A stretch of 52,994 nucleotides of DNA from the NCBI GenBank assembly GCA_020628865.1, contig JAHDEJ010000011.1:84657-137650 (forward strand), in the 5' to 3' direction. Shown piece after piece: positions 9,694-19,141 of this stretch; the stretch's first letter is position 1; the number at the start of each line of letters is the position of its first letter. Source of the DNA: Acidimicrobiales bacterium. GTDB lineage: Bacteria; Actinomycetota; Acidimicrobiia; Acidimicrobiales; SHLQ01. The translations under genes were made by a program, and so were the position numbers. The notes below the pieces were generated by a model, which saw nothing but the letters and a program-made list of their open reading frames with translations, did no database searches and was not told the origin of the DNA.

Positions 9694-11574
9694 TCAGGCG
9701 ACTCGTTGCGTCGCCCAGTCGGACGTGATCGCCGCGTGGGCCCGACCGAGCGCATCGCAAAGCGCCTCCGTGCGCACCGGCTTGGACAGATAGTCGTCCA
9801 TTCCGGCGGCGAGGCAGTCGTCGCGATCAGCGGTTTGCGCATTCGCGGTCAGCGCGATGATCCACGGCTGCGTGTCCATGTGCATGGCACGAATTCGCTC
9901 GGTCGCCGAGATGCCGTCGAGCACCGGCATGTGCATGTCCATCAGGACAACGTCGTACGCCTGCTGCCGGAGCCGTCCCACGGCCTGCTCACCATCGCTG
10001 ACGAGCGTCACGTCGTAGCCCAACCTCGTGAGCATGGCGGCAGAGACCTTCTGGTTCACCGGGTTGTCCTCCGCCATCAGGATCCGCAGCGGATGGTCGT
10101 CGCCGAACAGGCGCTCCTCCGGTTCGGTCGGAGCTGCGACACCGGCGTTCGATGCAACGTGATTCCGGAGCATTGCGTGCAGGCGCCAGCTCCGAGTCGG
10201 CTTCATCAACGCGGAGGCGAACAGCGGCCGTTCGTCTTCGGTCAGCACCATGCCGGAAGAGAGCAGCATCAGCGGGAACCGGGGTGTTCCGGAGTCGAAT
10301 CGTGCGTGCAGTTCCCGGGCGAGTTCGACTCCGTGCATCTCCGGCATGTGCATGTCCAACACGGCCACATCGAAGTGCGACCCGGAGTCGATGTGCAGGA
10401 GTGCCTCGGCACCGCTGGCGGCAGAGACGACCTCCACCTTCCACTGGCGGGCCTTCTCCTCGATGATGCGGCGGTTGGTTTCGTTGTCGTCGACGACCAG
10501 CAGGCGGATGCCCGCAAGATCGGCGTTCTCGTCGGCCCGCATGGCGTCGGACTTCTCGTCGAGCACGTCGAGTTCGACGGTGAAGGTGAAGGTCGAGCCG
10601 TGTCCGAGACCATCGCTCGACACGGAGATGTCGCCACCCATGAGCTGGGTCAGCGACTTCGAGATCGCGAGACCCAGGCCGGAACCGCCGTACTTGCGGT
10701 TGGTTGCGCTGTCCGCCTGGGTGAACGAGGTGAAGAGCTTGCCGATCGCCTCCGGGCTGATGCCGATACCCGTGTCGGACACGTCGACCATGATCCGTCG
10801 ACGGGTCCCGTCGGCGCTCACCGACGAACCGCAGGTGACGACGACCTCACCCTGTTCGGTGAACTTGATGGCGTTGCTGACCAGATTGACGATGATCTGG
10901 CGGAGTCGGGTCGAATCGCCGAGCACCAGGTGATCCAGGTCAGGATCCGGCCGGTAGATCAGCTCGATGTCGCTCGCGGCCGCCTTCGCGGAGAGCAGCT
11001 CGAGTCCGGAAAGCAGGCACTCGTCGAAGTCGAACGGCTCACGTTCGAGCGTCATCTGATCGGCGTCGATCTTCGAGAAGTCCAGGATGTCGTTCAATAC
11101 CACCAGAAGGGACTCGCCGCTCGTGCGGAGCGTGTTGGCGAAGTCGTGCTGCTGGTCGTTGAGGTCGGTACCCATGAGGACATCGGCCATGCCGATCACG
11201 CCGTTCATCGGCGTCCGAATCTCGTGGCTCATGTTGGCGAGGAACGCGCTCTTGGCCCGTTCCGCCGCCTGGGCGTCTTCGAGCGCGCCGCGCAGCTCGG
11301 CCGTCTGCATGTCGATCACGTCGTCTTGCTCGGCCAGGATGCGATCCATCTGATCCTGCTTCTTGCCGGCGATCCGAGCAACCATGCCGAGCGAAGACGG
11401 CGCCGCGAGGATGATCCACTGCAACGGGTTGGTGGACATCACATGCCAGATGTTGGCCCACGTGATGCCCCCCTCGTTGTACGCGGCGTCCAACGGGATC
11501 GCCAAAAGGGGAAAGCACAGCCCGCAAGCCACGCCAATGATGAGGTACTTCGTTGCCAACCGCCCGCCGTCCAT
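9694..11574 (-). CDS. Hybrid sensor histidine kinase with two receiver domains (paralogue)
   Basis: 626 residues with the same architecture as the kinase at 7198-9069. Two membrane helices flank a short loop, H117 sits in [11 protein letters not shown], the ATPase domain has NLVSNAIKF and [10 protein letters not shown], receiver 1 has D407/K458 and receiver 2 has D546/K598. The ATG at 11574 aligns with the paralogue's start ([10 protein letters not shown] against [10 protein letters not shown]), which is why the much longer upstream reading through the selA region was rejected. It is divergent from selA with about 96 bases between starts. Probably first gene of an HK-fxsA-HK transcription unit. 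Signal and partner unknown. Confidence 0.94.
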   Translation of the reverse strand: MDGGRLATKYLIIGVACGLCFPLLAIPLDAAYNEGGITWANIWHVMSTNPLQWIILAAPSSLGMVARIAGKKQDQMDRILAEQDDVIDMQTAELRGALEDAQAAERAKSAFLANMSHEIRTPMNGVIGMADVLMGTDLNDQQHDFANTLRTSGESLLVVLNDILDFSKIDADQMTLEREPFDFDECLLSGLELLSAKAAASDIELIYRPDPDLDHLVLGDSTRLRQIIVNLVSNAIKFTEQGEVVVTCGSSVSADGTRRRIMVDVSDTGIGISPEAIGKLFTSFTQADSATNRKYGGSGLGLAISKSLTQLMGGDISVSSDGLGHGSTFTFTVELDVLDEKSDAMRADENADLAGIRLLVVDDNETNRRIIEEKARQWKVEVVSAASGAEALLHIDSGSHFDVAVLDMHMPEMHGVELARELHARFDSGTPRFPLMLLSSGMVLTEDERPLFASALMKPTRSWRLHAMLRNHVASNAGVAAPTEPEERLFGDDHPLRILMAEDNPVNQKVSAAMLTRLGYDVTLVSDGEQAVGRLRQQAYDVVLMDMHMPVLDGISATERIRAMHMDTQPWIIALTANAQTADRDDCLAAGMDDYLSKPVRTEALCDALGRAHAAITSDWATQRVA

Positions 11575-11670
11575 GAGAGGAACTTCGGCCGCTGCGATGG
11601 GGGAACTTGAGCATCGAAACACAATCGTCGCCGAATGTGGTTTGTGGGGTGGAGCTGGCAGGCTGGAGAG

Positions 11671-12945
11671 GTGACGTCCTCGAGCGACCCGACCAAACGT
11701 CCCCCGTCCGTCGACCGGCTGGCCCGATCGCTGGCGGACACCGGCCTTCCGCACCCATTGCTGGTCGATGCCGCCCGCTCCGCCATCGAAGCCGGCGACC
11801 CGGAGCAAGCCGCCGCCATCGCGGCATCGATGGAGCGGGCGATGCTCCAACGGGTGATCAACGCCACCGGCACGTTGCTCCACACGAATCTCGGCCGAGC
11901 GCCCTACGGCGTCTCGCAGGAAGCGGGCTTCCGCAACCTCGAACTCGATCTCGCCACGGGCAAGCGGGGATCGCGACAGTCCCAGGCGCCGATGCTTTTG
12001 GCCCGCGCCTGTGGCGCTGAGGCTGCGATCGTGGTGAACAACTGCGCGGCCGCAGTGATGTTGATCCTGGCCGCGCTGGTACGGGGCCGAGGCGTGGCGG
12101 TGAGCCGGGGCGAACTCGTCGAGATCGGCGGCGGTTTCCGGGTGCCCGAGGTGATGGAACAGTCGGGCGCCCGACTCGTCGAGGTCGGTACGACAAATCG
12201 GACCCGCCGGCAGGACTACGAGCGGCACATCGCCGATCCGGTCGCAGACATCGCGCTCGCGATGCAGATCCACCAGTCCAACTACCGAATCACGGGCTTC
12301 ACCGAGATGCCGACCACGGCGGAGCTCGCCGATCTCGGCGTTCCGCTCGTGTCCGACATCGGATCCGGCCTGCTCGACGCCGCCTGCCCGTGGCTTCCGT
12401 CCGGCCCGCCGTCCTGGCTCGAAGGCGAGCCCGCAGCGAAGCAGACCCTGGAGGCCGGAGCCAGCCTCGTCGCATTCTCGGGCGACAAGTTGCTGGGTGG
12501 CCCGCAGGCCGGCATCATCGCCGGCGATCGGGAACTGGTCGAGCAGTGCGCCCGCCATCCGCTGGCGCGGGCGCTTCGTCCCGGCGGGCTGGTGCTCGGG
12601 GCGCTCCAGGATCTGGCGTTGGCCTACCTTCGCCGCGATGGTCAGGCCATCCCGTTCTGGCGCATGGCATCGCGGAGCACGGACGAGCTTCGGGCCCGGG
12701 CCGAACAGTGGAATGTCGGCACGGTGGTGGAGACGATGGCGGTGCCGGGTGGCGGCACGCTGCCAACGGTCGAGATTCCCTCCATCGGGATTGCCGTGCC
12801 GGGCGATCATGCAGCCGCCCTGCGGTCAGCGTCGGTCGCCATCATGGCTCGGGTCGAGAACGACACGACGATCTGTGATCTGCGCACCATCGACCCGGCC
12901 GACGACGACGCGGTTGCTGCGGCCCTGCGGGCGGTCGACACATGA
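11671..12945 (+). CDS. selA: L-seryl-tRNA(Sec) selenium transferase
   Basis: PLP enzyme that converts seryl-tRNA(Sec) to selenocysteinyl-tRNA(Sec) using selenophosphate. 424 residues from the chosen GTG. Family landmarks: [17 protein letters not shown] near the N-terminus, [24 protein letters not shown], and the PLP-lysine segment [15 protein letters not shown]. An upstream ATG at 11635 would add twelve residues rich in Trp and Gly that do not look like a SelA N-terminus, and has no ribosome binding site; neither start has a good one. The stop overlaps the selB start (ATGA at 12942-12945), so the two are translated together. The gene is close to the usual 430-460 residue family length. Confidence 0.95.
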   Translation: MTSSSDPTKRPPSVDRLARSLADTGLPHPLLVDAARSAIEAGDPEQAAAIAASMERAMLQRVINATGTLLHTNLGRAPYGVSQEAGFRNLELDLATGKRGSRQSQAPMLLARACGAEAAIVVNNCAAAVMLILAALVRGRGVAVSRGELVEIGGGFRVPEVMEQSGARLVEVGTTNRTRRQDYERHIADPVADIALAMQIHQSNYRITGFTEMPTTAELADLGVPLVSDIGSGLLDAACPWLPSGPPSWLEGEPAAKQTLEAGASLVAFSGDKLLGGPQAGIIAGDRELVEQCARHPLARALRPGGLVLGALQDLALAYLRRDGQAIPFWRMASRSTDELRARAEQWNVGTVVETMAVPGGGTLPTVEIPSIGIAVPGDHAAALRSASVAIMARVENDTTICDLRTIDPADDDAVAAALRAVDT

Positions 12946-14666
12946 GCCATGTCGTGTCCACGGCCGGCCACGTCGATCACGGGAAGTCCACCCTGGTTCG
13001 CACGCTCACGGGCGTCGACCCGGACCGCTTCGCCGAAGAGAAGGAACGCGGTCTCACGATCGACCTCGGCTTCGCGTCGACCCGGCTGCCGTCCGGGCGG
13101 GTCTTGTCGCTCATCGACGTTCCCGGTCACGTGCGGTTTCTGCGGAACATGCTTGCGGGCGTCGGCGCAGTCGATGCCTGCCTGTTCGTCGTTGATGCGA
13201 ACGAGGGATGGAAGCCCCAGACCGAAGAGCATCTGCGAATTCTCGAACTGCTCGGCGTGCGGTACGCCGTCGTTGCGCTCACCAAAGTCGGTCTCGCCGA
13301 CGACGATCTGGTCGAGCTGGCCACGCTCGACATCGAAGAGCGGGCCGAAGGGACGTTCCTCGAGAACGCGCCGATCGTTCCCGTCGATTCGATCGACGGG
13401 ACCGGCATCGACGACCTGCGCGCCGCGCTCGATCTCATGCTCGATGCAACACCGGACGCCCACGACCGGGGTACACCCCGACTGTGGGTTGACCGTGCGT
13501 TTTCCGCCAAGGGTTCGGGCACGGTCGTCACCGGCACGCTGACCGGTGGGCGGGTACGGGTGGACGACGAACTGACGTTGTTGCCCCAGGGCTCGAAGGT
13601 TCGGGTTCGGGCACTGCAGAGTCTCCACGCCCAACGGACGAAGGTCGGCCCGGGCAACCGGACGGCCATCAACCTGTCAGGCGTCAGCCACGACGACGTC
13701 GTCCGCGGCGACGTGCTGGTGCGCGAGGGCGACTGGCACATGACCCACCAGTTCGATGGCACACTCGCCGTGCTCGCCAGCCTCGACCACGACGTTTCAC
13801 GCCGCGGCGCCCACCTGCTGTACATCGGTGCCGGAGAACAGCCGGTCCGCATCCGGATTCTGGGGCCTGATGCCATCGCCCCCGGGTCGACCGGGAAGAT
13901 CCGCGTGCACCTCCCGATCGACCTCCCGCTGCTCCCGGGCGACCGGTACGTCATTCGCGAGTCGGGCCGGGCGGAGACGATCGGTGGTGGCGAGGTCCTC
14001 GACGTCGACCCGCGACTCCGGGCCAGCGAAGCAGATCCGGATCGGTCGGTCGACCGGGTGATCGCCGAGCGCGGCTGGGTCACGACCAGAGAACTGGCGT
14101 TGCTCACCGGTGAACGTCGGGACCCCGATGTCGGCGATTGGGTGGTCGCCCCCGCTGCGCTCCAGGAGATGGTGGCGGCGGTCCGGACGCGGGTCGAGGA
14201 CGCCGGCGGGCTGGGACTCGACATCGCATCGCTCGACGATCAGGAGCGGGCCACCCTCGACCTTCTTGCGGACGTGACCGTGTCCGGCGGCCGGGCCAAG
14301 ACCGCCGAGGCCGCCGACCCGCTGGCCGAGCATCCCTTCGTTGCGGAGTTGCGGGCGGCCGGGTTCACCCCGCCGGACCCGGACGACATCGACCGGGCCG
14401 AACTCCGCGAGCTCGTTCGACGCGGCGAGGTGATCGAAGAGGACGGCGTGTTCTATGCGCCCGAGACCTTCGACGCCGCGACCCGTCTGATGGCCACCAT
14501 GCTGCGCGACCAACCGGACGGGGTGACGGTTTCCGAGGTTCGACAGGCCATGGGAAACACCCGCAAACACGCGATGCCGTTGCTGTCGATGATGGACGCA
14601 CAAGGAATGACTCGAAGACGCGACAATCTTCGGATCGCCGGACCCCGGCTTCCTGCGCCGGACTGA
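12942..14666 (+). CDS. selB: Selenocysteine-specific elongation factor
   Basis: 574 residues. The translational GTPase N-terminus is complete: G1 GHVDHGKST, the switch segment EEKERGLTIDLGF (T-I-D-L-G-F is typical of SelB), G3 DVPGH, and the LTKVG segment at the G4 position. Beta-barrel domains follow and a C-terminal winged-helix region (roughly residues 380-574) that in the family binds the SECIS hairpin of the mRNA. It delivers Sec-tRNA(Sec) to in-frame UGA codons. The start overlaps the end of selA by the ATGA coupling. Neither a tRNA-Sec gene nor an evident selenoprotein was recognised in the window, so these must lie elsewhere. Confidence 0.96.
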   Translation: MSHVVSTAGHVDHGKSTLVRTLTGVDPDRFAEEKERGLTIDLGFASTRLPSGRVLSLIDVPGHVRFLRNMLAGVGAVDACLFVVDANEGWKPQTEEHLRILELLGVRYAVVALTKVGLADDDLVELATLDIEERAEGTFLENAPIVPVDSIDGTGIDDLRAALDLMLDATPDAHDRGTPRLWVDRAFSAKGSGTVVTGTLTGGRVRVDDELTLLPQGSKVRVRALQSLHAQRTKVGPGNRTAINLSGVSHDDVVRGDVLVREGDWHMTHQFDGTLAVLASLDHDVSRRGAHLLYIGAGEQPVRIRILGPDAIAPGSTGKIRVHLPIDLPLLPGDRYVIRESGRAETIGGGEVLDVDPRLRASEADPDRSVDRVIAERGWVTTRELALLTGERRDPDVGDWVVAPAALQEMVAAVRTRVEDAGGLGLDIASLDDQERATLDLLADVTVSGGRAKTAEAADPLAEHPFVAELRAAGFTPPDPDDIDRAELRELVRRGEVIEEDGVFYAPETFDAATRLMATMLRDQPDGVTVSEVRQAMGNTRKHAMPLLSMMDAQGMTRRRDNLRIAGPRLPAPD

Positions 14667-14694
14667 GTTGTTCGAGGCGTGGCGCCCCGACCGG

Positions 14695-14949
14695 TCAGCT
14701 GGCGAGGAGCGAGCGACGCTCGTTCTCGCTCAAACCGCCCCACACACCATGTGGTTCACGGATGGCCAACGCATATTCCCGGCACTCTCCGAGGACGGGG
14801 CAGCTCTGGCATATCTCTTTGGCTCGATGCTCTCGCGCCAGCTTTTCTTTCTTTCGCTCTGTTGTGGGCGGTGGAAAGAAGACCGCACCCAGTGGACCCC
14901 GGCACGCTGCCCGGTCCTGCCACAAAATTTCTGTATTGACTGCCGCCAC
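14695..14949 (-). CDS. WhiB family Fe-S transcriptional regulator
   Basis: 84 residues. The four iron-sulfur cysteines are C16, C47, C50 and C56 (ACRG, then ICQSC....EC), followed by the G-V-W-G-G turn at 68-72, the family hallmark and contact with the primary sigma factor. The C-terminal tail is short ([12 protein letters not shown]) with only two consecutive arginines, so it may act mainly through sigma binding. The start is GTG at 14949, placed by a strong GGAGG at 14959-14963 nine bases upstream. WhiB proteins are confined to actinobacteria and their phages and respond to redox or nitric oxide. In Mycobacterium tuberculosis whiB4 lies beside two ArsA-like ATPase genes, a neighbourhood similar to this one. 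Confidence 0.96.
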   Translation of the reverse strand: MAAVNTEILWQDRAACRGPLGAVFFPPPTTERKKEKLAREHRAKEICQSCPVLGECREYALAIREPHGVWGGLSENERRSLLAS

Positions 14950-15030
14950 GTAGTAATTCCTCCCTGGAGGCCGAACCTAGGCGCGGTGTGACGGCCAACA
15001 CAAGGAAAATCTTGAGGGCGGGATGGTGAA

Positions 15031-15049
15031 CGGCGGGATTTTCCCGCCG
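15031..15049. promoter_or_regulatory. Perfect inverted repeat between nfeD-like gene and whiB
   Basis: Eight-base arms (CGGCGGGA and TCCCGCCG) around a TTT loop. The element lies eight bases beyond the stop of the minus-strand nfeD-like gene and about 80 bases upstream of the whiB start on the same strand. It could be a weak terminator (no clear U-run follows in the minus direction) or a protein binding site in the whiB promoter region. The sequence alone does not decide. Confidence 0.45.
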
Positions 15050-15056
15050 GGATCGC

Positions 15057-16379
15057 TCAGGAGCGGCGCTCGCGGTAGTCGGCGGCGCCGCCGGCCTCCG
15101 GCTCGACCTCGAGGAGCAACCCGTCGACCTCAACCACCCGGGCACTATCGCCGGCGGCGAGCGGCGTCGCCCGGTTCGTCCGCGCCCGCCAGGGTGCCCC
15201 CCGCAGGGTGACCACACCGTCGGGATCCACGGCTTCGACGACCTCGCCCACTTCGCCGATCATCCACTCGCGCCCGATGGTCGGGGTCGAGAACCGTGTC
15301 CGGACCATGGCGGGCATGCCGCCCAGCATTGCGAACAGCACGCCGATGATGCCGACGAGCAGCGGCAGCCACCCGATCGAGTGATCCGGGAAGAGGAAGA
15401 TGGAACCGATGACCAGACCGAGGGAACCGACCGTGCTCCAGAACTGCTGGATGCCGGACTGCACGTCGATTGCGAAGCCGATGAACGCAATGACGAGCAG
15501 TGCGACCGCCCACCATCGGGCGTTCAACACGTCGAGGCCGTAGCCGCCGGCGAGCAGGGTTCCTGCGCCGATGACCCCGGCAACGCCGACACCGGCGGTG
15601 AACAGCTCGAACACGAGCAGACCGAGCCCGATCACGAACAGCAGGTAGGCCACCGGCGGCGAAGCGAACGTGTGGAACTGCTGCTCGGTGAGCGGAAGGG
15701 TGATGAACCGCGTGGCGGACTCGGGAACACGGATCGGCGCGTCGCCCTCGACGACTGCCCCGTTCGGGATGGTCTCTCCCGGTTGGTACACGGTCTGCTG
15801 GAAGCCATCGAGTTCGAGGAGATGCAGCAGCACAGTGGGCGCATCCTGCACGTCGAATTCGAGGCGGCCGGAGTTTCCTTCGACGAGAAGGTCGTCGTAA
15901 CCGATCACTTCACCCGAGGCGAGTTCGAGTTCGGAGCCGGGCGAGATGCCGATGCGGCTGCTGGCGAGGGCGAGCTCACCGGCGCCGCCCAGCGCACGTC
16001 CCTTGCCGGACGGGCCGAGCCACACGCTCACCGGAATCTCGAGCGATTCCACCTTCTCGACGAGTGCGGACAGGCGGGCCGGGTCGACCGCCGACCCTTC
16101 GCTCTCCATCTGCAGCACGACGGACATGGCGCCGGCGGCGACGGATTCGTCGAGGCTCCGGTCGATGAAGTCCACGAGGACGGGATCGAGCAGGCCGTTC
16201 ACCTCGATGACGTCGACGAAGCCCGTCTGGAGAAGTTCTTCAGGGATCTCCACATCATCCTGCGCGGCCACGGGTACGGCGGTCAGAATGAGACCCCCGA
16301 CCAGCGCCAGCAGGCCAGCGACGACGCGGGTCAACCCGGACGGACGACGACGTGAGCGATCAACACTTTGCAGACCCAT
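15057..16379 (-). CDS. NfeD/ClpP-class membrane protein with degenerate protease motif
   Basis: 440 residues. Signal peptide at 1-40 (LLALVGGLILTAVPVAAQ), then a ClpP/crotonase-like domain (about 53-220), four or five membrane helices (about 245-365), and a C-terminal OB-fold NfeD domain (about 375-435, GEVGEVVEAVDPDGVVTLRGAPWRA). In active family members the protease segment reads roughly PSGARAASAG with the nucleophilic Ser; here the equivalent is PSGKGRALGGAG (123-134), with glycines where the serine should be, so catalysis is unlikely. The family works in membrane quality control with stomatin/flotillin partners, none of which is adjacent. The ATG start overlaps the divergent ATPase gene by 28 bases; a TTG about 15 codons downstream would avoid this. 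Confidence 0.85.
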   Translation of the reverse strand: MGLQSVDRSRRRPSGLTRVVAGLLALVGGLILTAVPVAAQDDVEIPEELLQTGFVDVIEVNGLLDPVLVDFIDRSLDESVAAGAMSVVLQMESEGSAVDPARLSALVEKVESLEIPVSVWLGPSGKGRALGGAGELALASSRIGISPGSELELASGEVIGYDDLLVEGNSGRLEFDVQDAPTVLLHLLELDGFQQTVYQPGETIPNGAVVEGDAPIRVPESATRFITLPLTEQQFHTFASPPVAYLLFVIGLGLLVFELFTAGVGVAGVIGAGTLLAGGYGLDVLNARWWAVALLVIAFIGFAIDVQSGIQQFWSTVGSLGLVIGSIFLFPDHSIGWLPLLVGIIGVLFAMLGGMPAMVRTRFSTPTIGREWMIGEVGEVVEAVDPDGVVTLRGAPWRARTNRATPLAAGDSARVVEVDGLLLEVEPEAGGAADYRERRS

Positions 16380-18265
16380 TTCCGCTCCTCATCATTGCGG
16401 GGAAGGGTGGAGTGGGTAAGACGGTAACGACCGCGAGGCTCGGACGCGCATCCGCACGGGAAGGTCGTTCGACACTTCTTGTCGAAGTCGGGGGTCAGCG
16501 GCAGCTTCCCCATCTGCTCCTCGACGACGCAACGTCGCTGCCGGAGGCGGACGAACAGGGCCTGGTGACGCTCGAGGACAACCTCGGCTGGATCTCCCTG
16601 TCGCCCGAACGGCTGCTCGCGGAGTGGTTGTCCGGGCGTTCGATGGGCATGATCGCCGACAAATTGGAGTCTTCGGGTGCGCTGTCCGTCATCGCTTCGT
16701 CGGTGCCCGGCATCAAGGACGTGCTGGTGCTCGGACGTATCCGCGCGGTGCTCGAGGACGGCGATTGGGAGCGCGTGATCGTCGATGGGCCGGCCAGCGG
16801 TCGGGCTCGGGAGTTCTTGCGCTCGCCCCGTCTGCTCGCCGATGCGGCGGCCGAGGGTCCGGTCGCCTCGCAGGGGGAACGGGCACACGAGCTGCTCGTC
16901 GACCAGGAACGGTCTGCGGTGCTGCTCGTGACGCTGCCGGAAGAGACCCCGATCAACGAGACGGTCGAGACCGCCTATGACCTGGAGGACGACCCGGGCA
17001 TCCGCCTTGCCGGCGTCGTCGTCAACCGGGCGTTTCCCGTCGACCCGGTGCCGAAGTCACTCGTCGGTCACCCGAGCCACGGTCTGCTCACCCGGGCCCA
17101 CGCCGACCTCCAGCGAGCGCTCGAGCGCCTGGACGACGACCTGCCGATCGCCCGGGAGATCCTCGCTGAAAAGCCGGCGCCGCTGACCGACGCGACGGCC
17201 GAGTTCGGCGACACCGCCACCGAGGCGGAACTGCACGCACTGTTCGATCGCCAGGTGGTGGTCACCGTGGGAACCGGCGGCGTGGGCAAGACATCGGTCG
17301 GGGCCGCCCTTGCCCTTCGGGCCAGCCACCTCGGCCGTCGAGTGGCGCTGGTGACGATCGATCCGGCTCGCCGCCTGGCCGACGCACTGGGGCTCGATGA
17401 TCTCGACGACGACCTCCGGCCGATCGAAACCCGGGGCGGCGCCGACGCCTGGGCGACCATGCTGGACTCGCGGCGCACCTTCGACCGTGTGATCCGCGCA
17501 AACGCCCATTCGGAGGAACAGGCCGAGGCAATCCTCGCCTCTCCCCTGTCGAACCAGCTGGCCGACTCGCTCGCCGGCATGACCGAGTACATGGCGGTCG
17601 AGCGTGTGTGGGAACTCATCAACGACCCCGACATCGACCTCGTCGTCGTGGATACGCCGCCTTCTTCAGATGCGCTGGCCTTCCTCGAAGCACCTGACGC
17701 AATCGCACGGCTGCTCGACAACCGGATCTATCGACTGCTGGTGCACGAGGGCAAACGCTCGCTCGTGGAGCGTGCGCTCGGCGGCTTGGTCAACCAGCTG
17801 ATCTCCATCGTCGGGGGTGCCGTCATTCGTGATGCTCAGGAGTTCTTCCGCAAGTTCGGCGGAATGGAAGAGGGCTTCCGGGAGCGGAGCAGCGCAATCA
17901 AGGCGTTGCTACGCGGCGACGACGCCGCGTTCGTGGTGGTCGCCGCTCCATCCGCCGTGTCGCTGAAGAACGCGTCCGACTTCACCGATCAGCTCCGCAG
18001 CACCGGCGTCGAGCCACAGTTCATGATCGCAAACCGGTGCACGGCACATCCGGGCGACCCGCTCGGTGTCGACGACGCCGACGAACTGTTGGATCGCCTG
18101 CGGCAGCGTCACCATGCGGAACAAGCCGCACTGATCGCACATGCCGCAACGACCGATCTGCCGATTCGGGCCGTTCCGGAACTGACGGAGCCGGTGACCA
18201 GCCTCGACGGCGTGCTCGATCTTGCCGGTCGGATCGACCCGGCCTGGGACACCCCGGGCGGTTAG
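16352..18265 (+). CDS. Tandem ArsA/Get3-like ATPase, fused BagA-BagB type
   Basis: 637 residues containing two complete P-loop ATPase halves. Half 1 has a deviant Walker A, GKGGVGKT at 17-24. Half 2 begins near residue 300 with GTGGVGKT at 307-314 and VTIDPARRLADALG, and carries VVVDTPPSSDALAFLE (switch II/Walker B) plus a long helical region. Mycobacteria have two neighbouring genes (Rv3679 and Rv3680, called BagA and BagB) whose products form a heterodimer of the Get3 fold; here the corresponding parts are one chain. No arsenic genes are nearby, so arsenite transport is not suggested. Start is GTG 16352 (VSDQHFADPF); it overlaps the divergent nfeD-like start, an unusual arrangement. The stop overlaps the convergent STAS gene by four bases. 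Confidence 0.9.
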   Translation: MSDQHFADPFPLLIIAGKGGVGKTVTTARLGRASAREGRSTLLVEVGGQRQLPHLLLDDATSLPEADEQGLVTLEDNLGWISLSPERLLAEWLSGRSMGMIADKLESSGALSVIASSVPGIKDVLVLGRIRAVLEDGDWERVIVDGPASGRAREFLRSPRLLADAAAEGPVASQGERAHELLVDQERSAVLLVTLPEETPINETVETAYDLEDDPGIRLAGVVVNRAFPVDPVPKSLVGHPSHGLLTRAHADLQRALERLDDDLPIAREILAEKPAPLTDATAEFGDTATEAELHALFDRQVVVTVGTGGVGKTSVGAALALRASHLGRRVALVTIDPARRLADALGLDDLDDDLRPIETRGGADAWATMLDSRRTFDRVIRANAHSEEQAEAILASPLSNQLADSLAGMTEYMAVERVWELINDPDIDLVVVDTPPSSDALAFLEAPDAIARLLDNRIYRLLVHEGKRSLVERALGGLVNQLISIVGGAVIRDAQEFFRKFGGMEEGFRERSSAIKALLRGDDAAFVVVAAPSAVSLKNASDFTDQLRSTGVEPQFMIANRCTAHPGDPLGVDDADELLDRLRQRHHAEQAALIAHAATTDLPIRAVPELTEPVTSLDGVLDLAGRIDPAWDTPGG

Positions 18266-18600
18266 GCCTCGTCGAGCGACGCAAGCGCGTCGTCGAGCGT
18301 TTCGCACACCGGCACGATTCGATCGAACCCGGTGGTGTGCAGGAGCCGGTTGAGGCTCGCAGTGGAGCTCACAACGGCAACGTCGCCGTCCGATTCACGG
18401 ACCTTGCGAATGCCACCGATCAGGGCACCGAGGCCCGCCGAGTCCATGAATGGGACCTCGGACAGATCGATGATCAGGCGGGAGACGTCGGTGATTCCGG
18501 AGAGTGCCTCGCGGAATTCGCCGACCGTGTAGGCGTCGACCTCGCCTGCCAGACGGCAGACGCTGAAGCCATCATTGGGTTCGACGTTGATTTCGAGCAC
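18262..18600 (-). CDS. STAS domain anti-sigma factor antagonist
   Basis: 112 residues, a single STAS domain. The phosphorylation segment is FMDSAGLGALIG with S54 as the probable target of an anti-sigma kinase; the N-terminal strand LAGEVDAYTVGEF and LIIDLSEV also match the SpoIIAA/RsbV family. The start is GTG at 18600, supported by GAGG a few bases upstream. No anti-sigma kinase or sigma factor gene is next to it. It is divergent from the receiver-only gene at 18745, which may indicate shared control. Confidence 0.93.
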   Translation of the reverse strand: MLEINVEPNDGFSVCRLAGEVDAYTVGEFREALSGITDVSRLIIDLSEVPFMDSAGLGALIGGIRKVRESDGDVAVVSSTASLNRLLHTTGFDRIVPVCETLDDALASLDEA

Positions 18601-18744
18601 GGTTTCCTCACTTGACCAACCCCGGATGTACTGCTTGGCGGTCGGGGCGGCAACAGTCGTAACAGGTTAGCGGGCGGTTTGTTCCCCGGCACTCGAAGTT
18701 CCAAGGCCGCAACCTGCGGTTCACACTTGGTAGTCTGAACAGCA

Positions 18745-19110
18745 ATGTCTGACGTGCTTCTCGCCACCGATGCCGACTGGCTGTTCGACGAAGTCGCAGC
18801 CTCCCTCGGCGGTTCCCACGACGTGCACCGGGTCCGTGAGGGCTCGGCGGTCACCGCAGCCATGGGCGAGGTCACTCCCGACCTCGTCATCCTCGATCTG
18901 CAGATCGGGAACATGGGCGGGGTCGCCACGTCATTGCTCATCAAGCAGGAGTCCCGGGCCGGCCGTCTTCCGGAAACGCCCGTGATGTTGCTGCTCGATC
19001 GGGAAGCCGACGAGTTTCTCGCCACGACCTCCGATGCGGATGCGTGGATCACGAAGCCGCTCAATTCGCTGGCGCTTCGCCGGGCAGCTCAGAATCTGCT
19101 CGATTCCTGA
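18745..19110 (+). CDS. Stand-alone response regulator receiver domain
   Basis: 121 residues, one receiver domain and nothing else. The phospho-acceptor is D51 ([13 protein letters not shown]), with acidic residues D9/D11 near the N-terminus and K104 in [11 protein letters not shown]. The usual Thr/Ser after strand 4 is replaced by Leu (PVMLLLDRE), so switching may be altered. There is no DNA-binding or enzymatic output, suggesting a phosphate relay or protein-interaction role; the hybrid kinases at 7.2-11.6 kb lack an Hpt and an output domain, but a link is speculative. Confidence 0.9.
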   Translation: MSDVLLATDADWLFDEVAASLGGSHDVHRVREGSAVTAAMGEVTPDLVILDLQIGNMGGVATSLLIKQESRAGRLPETPVMLLLDREADEFLATTSDADAWITKPLNSLALRRAAQNLLDS

Positions 19111-19141
19111 TCGCGAGTTCGGGATCGGCATCGGCCACCCG

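Noticed and set aside
11575-12810. Minus-strand extension of the hybrid kinase frame across selA
   Set aside because: The extra 412 residues are the antisense of selA; the paralogous kinase starts at the point equivalent to 11574.
16352-18265. Arsenite efflux ATPase (arsA) function
   Set aside because: No arsB, arsD or arsR nearby and the half-to-half features fit the Get3-like BagA/BagB proteins of actinobacteria better.
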